Assembly (NCBI GenBank): GCA_016709675.1
Contig: JADJMH010000001.1
Span: forward strand, 744,001-808,000
DNA length: 64,000 bases
Direction: 5' to 3'
Origin: Candidatus Accumulibacter proximus
Lineage (GTDB): Bacteria; Pseudomonadota; Gammaproteobacteria; Burkholderiales; Rhodocyclaceae
Positions 57,059 through 64,000 of the stretch are shown piece by piece (positions within the stretch are counted from its first letter, which is position 1; the number at the start of each line of letters is the position of its first letter). The notes below the pieces were generated by a model that was not told where the DNA came from, ran no database searches, and saw nothing but the letters and a program-made list of their open reading frames with translations. The translations under genes were made by a program, and so were the position numbers.

Positions 57059-57919
57059 CTAGAATCCCAGGCTATCGAGCAGGTCGTCGACCTGCTGCTG
57101 CGTGGCAACCACGTCACTGCGGCCTTCCGGGTTGATCACCGGCCCGTTGAGCAGACTCATCACCGAATCGGTCCGCCGCTCGCCGGGCATCGTTTCAATC
57201 AGCACCCCCATCAGCTGCGCCTCCAGTTCCTGCGCCACATGAATGATCTTCTTGATTACCTGACCCGTCAGATCCTGGAAGTCCTGCGCCATCATGATCT
57301 CAAGCAGCTGCGCCTTGGTGGCTTCGGTCTTCCGAGGCAGACCCTGCTTGAGAAACGCACGCGTCTCCTCGGCCAGACCCTTGAATTCCTCAACGCCGAT
57401 CTCATTCGCAAACAGCGCATCCCACTTTGCCGCCAGCGCAGCCGATCCCGCCTCAATCTCCTCCTGCAAGGGATTGGCTATGTCCGTCGCATTCAAAACC
57501 CGGCAGGCAGCCTGCTCTGTGAGGCTGGCGACATAGCTGAGCCTGTCCTTGGTATCCGGGATGGCAGCAACGGTGCTCTCGATGAGTTTATGGTAGCCCA
57601 GCTGGCCGAGCGTGTCATGCAACTGTCTGGCCATCTGGCCGACGCGCTGGAATACCCGGTCCTGACCCTGCCACTGGTCGCCGCCTGACGGAGACTCAGC
57701 GCTGCCTGCTGCCGTGCGCTGCGCGTCGACGACCGAATCGAACAGGCTCTGCAACTCGTCGCTGTCGTCGACCCCGTCCCCCTCGTGCAACTGCTGCAGC
57801 AGCGACGGGCAGGAAGACGCGGTCGGCGCCGGCATGGCAGTGGTGGCCATTCCCGAGGCAATGCTGTCGAACAGCGCTTCGAGTTCCCGGGAGTCACCAG
57901 ACCTATCGGCATCGCTCAT
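57059..57919 (-). CDS. cheZ: CheY-P phosphatase CheZ with extended N-terminus
   Basis: 286 residues, about 70 longer than enterobacterial CheZ. The four-helix part contains the catalytic MMAQDFQDLTGQVIKKI segment. The C-terminal peptide QQQVDDLLDSLGF (about 274-286) is the CheY-P docking tail. The N-terminal extension has two related blocks, RELEALFDSI (11-20) and DELQSLFDSV (54-63), that look like copies of the docking peptide. It is encoded 9 bases after cheY's... neighbour boundary on the same strand: cheY ends at 57921 and cheZ starts at 57919. The ATG at 57919 is used; a longer frame upstream is a cheY shadow. Confidence 0.93.
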   Translation of the reverse strand: MSDADRSGDSRELEALFDSIASGMATTAMPAPTASSCPSLLQQLHEGDGVDDSDELQSLFDSVVDAQRTAAGSAESPSGGDQWQGQDRVFQRVGQMARQLHDTLGQLGYHKLIESTVAAIPDTKDRLSYVASLTEQAACRVLNATDIANPLQEEIEAGSAALAAKWDALFANEIGVEEFKGLAEETRAFLKQGLPRKTEATKAQLLEIMMAQDFQDLTGQVIKKIIHVAQELEAQLMGVLIETMPGERRTDSVMSLLNGPVINPEGRSDVVATQQQVDDLLDSLGF

Positions 57920-57920
57920 C

Positions 57921-58310
57921 TCAGCCACCCATCTTGTCGAAGATTTTCTGCAGCTTCTCGGCCAGCGTCGCAGCAGTGAAAGGCTTGACGATGTAGCCAC
58001 TGGCCCCGGCCTGGGCCGCAGCAATGATGTTCTCCTTCTTTGCCTCGGCCGTAATCATCATCACCGGCAGGTGCTTGAGCGCCGGCGTCTTGCGAATCGC
58101 CTGCAGCAGTTGCAAGCCATCCATGTTCGGCATGTTCCAGTCGGTGACGACAAACTCGAAGCTTCCATTCTGCAGCTTCTGTAAGGCGATTGCCCCGTCC
58201 TCAGCCTCCTCTACATTGGAGAAACCCAGTTCCTTGAGGAGATTCCTGACAATGCGTCGCATCGTCGAAAAATCGTCCACTACCAGAATTCTCATCTTCG
58301 GATCAGCCAT
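57921..58310 (-). CDS. cheY: Chemotaxis response regulator CheY
   Basis: 129 residues, single receiver. Asp 12 and Asp 13, phosphoacceptor Asp 57 (VVTDWNMPNMDG), Thr 87 (MITAEA), Tyr 106 and Lys 109 (GYIVKPF) fall at the same numbers as in E. coli CheY. CheY-P binds FliM, whose N-terminal docking peptide is intact. It is followed directly by cheZ. Confidence 0.97.
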   Translation of the reverse strand: MADPKMRILVVDDFSTMRRIVRNLLKELGFSNVEEAEDGAIALQKLQNGSFEFVVTDWNMPNMDGLQLLQAIRKTPALKHLPVMMITAEAKKENIIAAAQAGASGYIVKPFTAATLAEKLQKIFDKMGG

Positions 58311-58331
58311 TCTCTACTCCTGTTTATTCTC

Positions 58332-59270
58332 TCAGCGCTCAAGCAAGGGACGCAGGGTATCGGCAAGCACCTCCGCGTCGAACTTGGCGACATAAGCATC
58401 CACCCCCACCGCTTTGCCCATGGCATGATTGGCCTGTGACGACAGCGACGAGTGCATGACCACCGGAATGCCCGTGAAACGTAGGTCGCTCTTGATGTGC
58501 TTGGTCAGTACGTAGCCGTCCATCTCCGGCATTTCGGCATCAACCAGAATCAGGCGGATCTCGTCGCGAACGCACTTCCCGGTCTGCCCGGCATGGCTGG
58601 CGATTGCCTGAAGTCGGCTCCAGGCCTCCGCGCCATTGGTAGCATGCTTGTGCTTGACACCGAGCCTGTCGAGCACTTCGCCGATCTTCCGCCGGGCGAC
58701 GATGGAATCATCAACAAAAAACAGACTCACGTCGGCATCGACGTTGGCTGGCGGGATATCGACGATCACCGCCTCCCCGAAGGCGTTGGCAAGAATCTGC
58801 TCGACGTCGAGAATCGACACCAGCTTGCCGTCATCCAGCTCGGTCACCGCCGTGATCAGGCCCTGGTTGGTAGACAACAGGCTTTCGGGTGCTTTCACCT
58901 TCTCCCAATCTACCCGGATGATTCGATCCACTTCATGTACCAGAAAGCCCAGGGTACGCTTGGAGTACTCGGCGACCATCATGGTCTTGCCATACTCGCG
59001 GGGTGGATCCCTGTGCTCCAGGAAGGAAATCAGCGACAGTACCGGGATGACGTTACCGCGCAGGGAGATCAGCCCTTCGACGCCGCGCGGCATGTTCGGC
59101 GTCTTGGTGATGTGCGGTGTCCTCCCGACTTCTCGCACCTTGAAAACGTTGATCCCGAAAGTCTCACGCGTTCCCAGGGAGAAGAGCAGAATCTCCATCT
59201 TGTTGGAACCAGCCAGCCGGGTTCGTGCGTCGACGCCCTCGAGCAGGTTTTTCCTTTCTGCCAGATCCAT
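58332..59270 (-). CDS. cheV: Chemotaxis coupling protein CheV (first copy)
   Basis: 312 residues: CheW domain (about 20-165, NKMEILLFSLGTRETFGINVFKVREV, RGVEGLISLRGNVIPVLSL) followed by a receiver (about 180-310) with acidic VDDS and phosphoacceptor Asp in LILVDAEMPEMDGYVLTKHI. It couples chemoreceptors to CheA and can be phosphorylated by it, giving adaptation. It lies 26 bases after the second copy and 21 bases before cheY. Confidence 0.94.
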   Translation of the reverse strand: MDLAERKNLLEGVDARTRLAGSNKMEILLFSLGTRETFGINVFKVREVGRTPHITKTPNMPRGVEGLISLRGNVIPVLSLISFLEHRDPPREYGKTMMVAEYSKRTLGFLVHEVDRIIRVDWEKVKAPESLLSTNQGLITAVTELDDGKLVSILDVEQILANAFGEAVIVDIPPANVDADVSLFFVDDSIVARRKIGEVLDRLGVKHKHATNGAEAWSRLQAIASHAGQTGKCVRDEIRLILVDAEMPEMDGYVLTKHIKSDLRFTGIPVVMHSSLSSQANHAMGKAVGVDAYVAKFDAEVLADTLRPLLER

Positions 59271-59296
59271 AGTATCGCTCCAGAGAGATCGCGAAA

Positions 59297-60268
59297 TCAG
59301 GTCAACAGCGCTGTCGGAACCGCGTCCCGTCGCAGCCTTCGCGTCAGCGTCTCCGACAGGCGCTGCGGTTCGAACTTGGGCACATACTCATCGACGCCGA
59401 CAGATTTGCCGAGCTGCTGATTTGACATCCCGGACAACGACGAATGCATGATGACCGGGACGTTCACAAAGCGCGGGTCGGACTTGATCTTCTTGGTCAG
59501 GATGTAGCCATCCATCTCGGGCATTTCAATATCGGTCAGCACCAGGCTGATCAGGTCAGCCACTTCTTGCCCGGATGCCTGTGCGTATGCAGCCATTTTT
59601 TCCAGTTCCAGCCAGGCTTCAAGGCCATTGATTGCGGCCACGTACTTTACCCCCATCGCCTCCAGAGTCCGTTGAATCTGCTTGCGCGCAACGGCCGAGT
59701 CATCAGCAAAGAACACCGTCAATTCAGGATTGTCCAGCGGCTTGATATTGCGGTACACGATCTCGTCGTCGTAGTTTGTCGTTTCCGAGAGAATTTTCTC
59801 CACATCCATCATCATCACCAGACGACCATCGGGCAATTCGGTGACCGCGGTCACCAGACCACCCATATCCGCGAGCAGCATGGCTGGCGGCACCCGCATC
59901 TGACTCCAGTCGAGACGCAGAATGGTGTCCACCCCCTCGACCAGGAAACCCTGCGTATGGCCAGCGTATTCGGTGACGATCATGATTGAACGTGGTGTGT
60001 CTGTGTCGACTCCCGCATAACGGGCGAGGTCAACGACAGGCACCAGAGCGCCCCGCAAGCTGACCATTCCCTCGACCGAGGGAGGCATTTCCGGTGCTGC
60101 CGTGATCGGCGGCGTACGCATCACCTCGCGAACCTTGAACACATTGATGCCGAAGGTCTCACGCCTGCCGGTGCGCGCATCAGTACCGAGCGAGAACAGG
60201 AGAATCTCCAGCTTGTTGGTCCCGGCCAGCTTGGTACGGGCATCAATGTTTCTCAGTAGATCCGACAT
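59297..60268 (-). CDS. cheV: Chemotaxis coupling protein CheV (second copy)
   Basis: 323 residues with the same CheW-receiver plan: NKLEILLFSLGTDARTGRRETFGINVFKVREVMRTPP, GMVSLRGALVPVVDLARYAG, and receiver Asp in LVLTDIEMPEMDGYILTKKI. It carries a short insert (TDARTGRR) near the start compared with the other copy. The two copies are clearly related but diverged, so the duplication is not recent. It is the first gene of the che operon; a weak sigma-28-like site lies at 60327-60354. Confidence 0.93.
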   Translation of the reverse strand: MSDLLRNIDARTKLAGTNKLEILLFSLGTDARTGRRETFGINVFKVREVMRTPPITAAPEMPPSVEGMVSLRGALVPVVDLARYAGVDTDTPRSIMIVTEYAGHTQGFLVEGVDTILRLDWSQMRVPPAMLLADMGGLVTAVTELPDGRLVMMMDVEKILSETTNYDDEIVYRNIKPLDNPELTVFFADDSAVARKQIQRTLEAMGVKYVAAINGLEAWLELEKMAAYAQASGQEVADLISLVLTDIEMPEMDGYILTKKIKSDPRFVNVPVIMHSSLSGMSNQQLGKSVGVDEYVPKFEPQRLSETLTRRLRRDAVPTALLT

Positions 60269-60326
60269 TCCTCTTTCCCTCGCGCGAAGGCCATGGAGAG
60301 CTCTGGACGGCTGGCCGCTCTCATCT

Positions 60327-60354
60327 TAATCGAAACTGCGACGTCCCGGCTTTG
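60327..60354 (-). promoter_or_regulatory. Possible sigma-28 promoter of the che operon
   Basis: Minus-strand CAAAGCCG-N12-TTCGATTA resembles the FliA consensus, but the spacer is 12 rather than 11 and three -10 positions differ. It lies about 60 bases before the first cheV start, where a promoter is expected. Confidence 0.35.
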
Positions 60355-60389
60355 ATCGTCCACCGGCACACGAACAGGCCCGGACGGGG

Positions 60390-62087
60390 TCAGGTCGCGG
60401 TCCTGTAACCGATGCGGAAGCCACCCCAATGTCGCCCCTTGACGTAGATCGGCGCCGAGATGTCGTGCATGAGCTCACCCGTATCCCGGCGATAGGTCTG
60501 CAACAGAAAGGAGTGTTCATGATCCCCGCAGCGCTTGCCAACCGGGTCATCGAAGAGTCGTTTGGTGCGGTTGTTCAAGAAATCGACCTTCTCATCTCCG
60601 GTCAGCGGCTGCGAGAATATCCGGTTGTGGGTCGGCACATACCCGTTGCGGTCGATGCAGATGGCGTAGACGAGCCATTGGTGCTGGGCCAGCAAACCTT
60701 CCTGCAGCGGCGCCACGGATTGATCGGTGAAGTCGTCGAAGCGCGTCTTGAACTTTTGTGGCTTGGTGTTCGGAATCGGCTGATAGCGATCGTCAAACAG
60801 ATCCCCGACGGCGATCCTGCCCGCGTCCACCGCCCGGTCGAAAACTTCGCCGACGGTCAGCGCCGCCTGCCTGACGATGGCCGGCATTCTGCCATGCGTG
60901 GCAACCGCCTGCTCGCCGGCCGGTCCAAGTTTGAAGACACTGCCGATCTCCTTGAGGTTCTCGGCCAGGCATTCCACGTGATCGACTGCAAGCAGTGTGT
61001 CTGCGGTGACCGCGTTGTTTGTTTCGGCCATCTCCCGAATCTTGTGCACGTGCTCTGCGATGCTTTGTCCGGTACGACTCTGCTGGGCGACGGCCGCTGC
61101 GATAGCGTCAACTTTCTCCATCGTTTCACGCGCGCCACGGTTGATCCGCTCCAGCGACTGAGCAGCCTGCCGGGCAAGCTCGGCACCCTTGCGGGCCTGC
61201 CCGCTGCCCGCCTCGATACTGACAATCGCACTCTGCGTCTCGCCCTGGATTGCCGCGATCATCTGACTGATTTCACCGGTCGCATGCGAGGTTCGTTCAG
61301 CCAGCTTGCGTACCTCGTCAGCGACGACGGCAAACCCACGTCCTTGGTCACCAGCCCGCGCCGCTTCGATCGCCGCGTTGAGGGCCAGCAGATTGGTCTG
61401 ATCGGCAATCTCGCGAATCGTCTGCACAATGCCGCTGATCGCCTTCGAACGCTCGCCCAGCGCGCACACCACCTTCGCTGACTGGGTAACCGAGGCGGCA
61501 ATCTGCTCCATCTCGGCCGAAGCACTGCGCACAATGGCCATTCCTTCGGTCGACAGGCTATTCGACGTCCCGGAAATTGCGGCTGTCTCGGTGGCATTCT
61601 GACTCACCTGGTTCAGGTTCTCGGTCAAAGCACCCATTTCGCCGACCGTTGCCAAGGCCGCGTCACGTTGCTGATTCGACCCCGAGGCCACACGATTGGC
61701 GTCGCCGATCAACTGTCGCGAGGCATTCCCGACCTCGATCGAGTTGAAAAGCAGCTTGCCGACAATGGTCGCGAAGCTTTCCATCAACCGATTGAAAGCA
61801 CCGGCCACCGCCGCTACCTCGTCCTTCCCCTCAACGGCTGCTCGCCGGGTCAGATCGCCATCGGCGTACGTCCTAGCGATCACATTTCGCAGTGCCTCCA
61901 GGCGGCAAACCAGATGCCTCTCGACAAGCCAAGCCATCACGACGGCCACCAGCACCAGCGCACCCAAGGCCCCAAGCCAACCGTAGAGGCCCGCAGCGAA
62001 TACGGTATTCGCCAGGTACCCAACCAACGCTGCGGCAGCTACCTGCAACAGCAGCGCGACACGAATTCTCCACGTCACTCCGCTCAT
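60390..62087 (-). CDS. Methyl-accepting chemotaxis protein with C-terminal sensor domain
   Basis: 565 residues. Two membrane segments (about 10-30 and 34-55) are joined by only a few residues, so there is no periplasmic ligand domain. HAMP-like (about 56-110) and the signalling domain follow, with the canonical tip IADQTNLLALNAAIEAARAGDQGRGFAVVADEVRKLAERT. After the signalling helices a separate domain of about 160 residues (405-565) ends with DISAPIYVKGRHWGGFRIGY, resembling a Cache/PAS-like sensor, placed in the cytoplasm. No CheR/CheB docking pentapeptide is seen. A sigma-28 promoter lies at 62129-62155. Confidence 0.93.
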   Translation of the reverse strand: MSGVTWRIRVALLLQVAAAALVGYLANTVFAAGLYGWLGALGALVLVAVVMAWLVERHLVCRLEALRNVIARTYADGDLTRRAAVEGKDEVAAVAGAFNRLMESFATIVGKLLFNSIEVGNASRQLIGDANRVASGSNQQRDAALATVGEMGALTENLNQVSQNATETAAISGTSNSLSTEGMAIVRSASAEMEQIAASVTQSAKVVCALGERSKAISGIVQTIREIADQTNLLALNAAIEAARAGDQGRGFAVVADEVRKLAERTSHATGEISQMIAAIQGETQSAIVSIEAGSGQARKGAELARQAAQSLERINRGARETMEKVDAIAAAVAQQSRTGQSIAEHVHKIREMAETNNAVTADTLLAVDHVECLAENLKEIGSVFKLGPAGEQAVATHGRMPAIVRQAALTVGEVFDRAVDAGRIAVGDLFDDRYQPIPNTKPQKFKTRFDDFTDQSVAPLQEGLLAQHQWLVYAICIDRNGYVPTHNRIFSQPLTGDEKVDFLNNRTKRLFDDPVGKRCGDHEHSFLLQTYRRDTGELMHDISAPIYVKGRHWGGFRIGYRTAT

Positions 62088-62128
62088 CCCGTCCCCCTCA
62101 TTATTATTGTCTCATCTCGATTGATCCT

Positions 62129-62155
62129 TCAACGGCCAAAACTGCCTCGGCTTTA
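62129..62155 (-). promoter_or_regulatory. Sigma-28 promoter of the MCP gene
   Basis: Minus-strand TAAAGCCG-N11-GCCGTTGA (plus 62148-62155 and 62129-62136), with exact spacer and a consensus TAAAG -35. The predicted start lies about 35 bases before the MCP ATG. Its -10 shares GCCGTT with the flgK promoter. Confidence 0.8.
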
Positions 62156-62171
62156 GGTGAACCACCTCTGA

Positions 62172-64000
62172 TTACTCGGCCAGCGGCTCGTAGATCGCCA
62201 CCGGCATCGTGCGACCGCGTACCGTCACTTCGTCCAGTTGCCGGCAACGCCAATCGCCGAGTGCCTGACGCGTCGCGTCGCCGATGATTACGCCAGCACC
62301 GTATTGTGCCGACAGCCCCTCAAAGCGGGACGCCAGGTTGACCGCATCGCCGAGCACGGTGTACGCCCGCCGATGGCGCGACCCCATGTCGCCGACGACC
62401 ATGGTGCCGGTGTTGATGCCGATGCCAATTCGCAGCGACGGCCAACCGCGCGCGGCAAAGCGCTGGTTGACGGCGCCCAGGGTGGCCTGCATCGCGAGGC
62501 CGGCGGCGACCGCATGCCGGGCATGCTGCGGATCGGCCAGCGGCGCGCCCCAGAAAGCCACAAGAGCATCACCGATGTACTTGTCAAGCGTACCCCGATG
62601 GGCGCGGATGACATCAGTCATGGCCGAAAAATACTCGTTGATCAGCTGCGCGAGTTCGTCGGGCGGCATCTGCTCGGCAAATGTCGTAAACCCGCGCACA
62701 TCGGCAAAAAGCACCGTCAACTCGGCACTGCGGCCTTGCATGCTGTAGCGGGCCGGATCGCGGCTCATCTCCTCGACCAGTTCAGGCGGAACGTATTGGC
62801 CAAACAACTCCGCCAGGCGGCGCCTGGCACGAAATTCGAGATAAGCGCCGAAGAACAGATGCAGGGCCAGCATTGCCGCCACCAAGACGAGACCGCTCGC
62901 CATCGGCAATACCAGGTGGGCGACAGCCCAGGCAACGAGGTTGAGGCTTGTCACCAGCATCAGCGCCAACAGCGCCAAAGCGACCGCCCCGTGCGGCGAA
63001 ACTCGGGGAAAGCCCAGCAGCAGGCCGATGCCGACGATCAACACCAGGCCGGCCTCCAGTACCGGGGCCTCAGCCGGCGAATGCGGCATGCTGCCGTCGA
63101 GCAGACCGGCCAGCAGGTTGGCATGTACCTCGACCCCCGGGAAGGCCTCGCCAACCGGCGTCACGCGCAGGTCGAGCAGACCCGGTGCGGTCGTGCCCAG
63201 CAGGACGACGCGGCCACGCAGACTGTCAGCGGGCAAGCGCCCAGCCAGCACATCAGCCGCCGAATGGTAACGAAAGCACCCGCGGCGCTCCGGAAGGGCA
63301 GCAGCACAGCCCCTGCTGATCGACCGCAATACGCAGCACGCCGCGCGCGGTCGGCAGTTCGATCGCCTCAAGTGCTCCCATGCCCGACTGCCAGCGAGCC
63401 CGGTCGGCGAAACGCAGTTGCAATCCATGATTACCCAGCAGCAGTTGCGCCATGACCAGCGACAGCGCCGCGTAAACTTCGCCATCATGCGCCGCCAGCA
63501 GAAAAGCACGCCGCGTCACTCCGTCGGAATCAAGCGGCGCACTGAGAAATCCGGCAGCGGTGGCGGCCTGCTGCAGAATCGCCAGGTTGCCCCCGTAGCC
63601 GGCCCATTGGGTAAGGCTTCGAGCCTGCGCAGCGAGCGCAGGTTCAATCGCGACCGGTGGCGGCAGTTGTCCACTACGCGCGGCGCCGGCGCCAGTCGAT
63701 AGATGGAAACCCAGAATCACCGGATAGCGGCGCATGACCATCGCCAGACGGCGGTCGTAATCAAGCGCCGGTCGCAACGCCTGCAACGCCAACTGAAAGC
63801 CGGCATTCTGGCCCAGGGATCCGCGCGCCAAGACATCCAGCGTAGATAGCCCGGAACTCTCGTCGGCTTCGGCCAGAATGACGTCGAGGCCAAGCAGCAG
63901 CGCGCCGTATTGGCCACAAATACTGTCGACCAGGTCGGCCAGCCGCAACCGATTCCATGGCCAGCGGCCCAGTTCCGCCAGCGAACGCTCGTCAATATCG
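62172..64000 (-). CDS. CHASE2 transmembrane class III nucleotide cyclase, frameshifted and cut by window end
   Basis: Membrane adenylate/guanylate cyclase. The 5' end lies beyond 64000; the frame is open there and begins with a classic CHASE2 segment (DIDERSLAELGRWPWNRL). CHASE2 continues to about 63310, breaks, and resumes with GCFRYHSAADVLAGRLPADSLRGRVVLLGTTAPGLLDLRVTPVG. Three membrane segments follow, then a cyclase domain with VLFADVRGFTTFAEQM, LDKYIGDALVAFWGAP and RIGIGINTGTMVVGDMGS. Two lost G bases (in the run at plus 63310-63313 and at 63290-63291) would restore a family-like LLPFRERRGCF stretch. Substrate (ATP or GTP) is not certain. It lies just upstream of the MCP gene on the same strand. 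Confidence 0.87.

Overview
The window is GC-rich, densely coded DNA from a motile, polarly flagellated Gram-negative bacterium. Gene content (FlrBC/FlhFG/MotCD-type flagellar control, CheZ, tandem CheV) and a circularly permuted tmRNA gene with the tag ANDERFALAA point to Betaproteobacteria, most likely Rhodocyclales of the Accumulibacter/Dechloromonas kind. The taxonomic call is inference from these features, not from a database search.

Region 1 (1-13300) is a signalling island. It holds three hybrid histidine kinases (one cut by the window edge, one carrying a one-base frameshift), a FIST sensor protein, a periplasmic rhodanese-fold protein with no cysteine, a REC-PAS-GGDEF-EAL protein, a diguanylate cyclase, and a PAS-GGDEF-hemerythrin protein. 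Kinase, rhodanese and c-di-GMP genes are packed with short gaps or overlaps, so they probably form one sensory output unit feeding c-di-GMP.

Region 2 (13361-20203) is mixed: an Ala/Lys-rich lipoprotein with its terminator, a fructosamine-kinase family protein, a P2-type cation ATPase in operon with a phosphotransferase/P-loop kinase fusion, an AT-rich gene-free stretch with a sigma-54-like element and hairpins, and a small unknown protein. Region 3 (20262-20550) is the permuted tmRNA gene.

Region 4 (20627-62087) is an almost complete flagellar and chemotaxis locus: fliE-flrC-flrB (-), fliFGHIJKLMNOPQR (+), a lipoprotein gene with flgLK and then flgJIHGFEDCB (-), flgAMN (+), motD-motC-fliA-flhG-flhF-flhA-flhB (-), cheA-cheZ-cheY-cheV-cheV (-) and an MCP (-). 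Sigma-54 promoters precede fliE and flgB. Sigma-28 promoters precede flgM, flgK and the MCP gene. This fits the usual FlrC/sigma-54 then FliA/sigma-28 hierarchy, with FlgM as anti-sigma factor. Flagellin, the fliD cap gene, the master regulator, cheW, cheR and cheB are not in the window.

Region 5 (62172-64000) is a CHASE2-class III nucleotide cyclase gene, cut by the window end and frameshifted. Small indels interrupt three otherwise well-conserved genes (the kinase at 7000/7001, flhF at 50889, the cyclase near 63290-63313). The simplest reading is assembly or sequencing error, but real decay cannot be excluded from the sequence alone.
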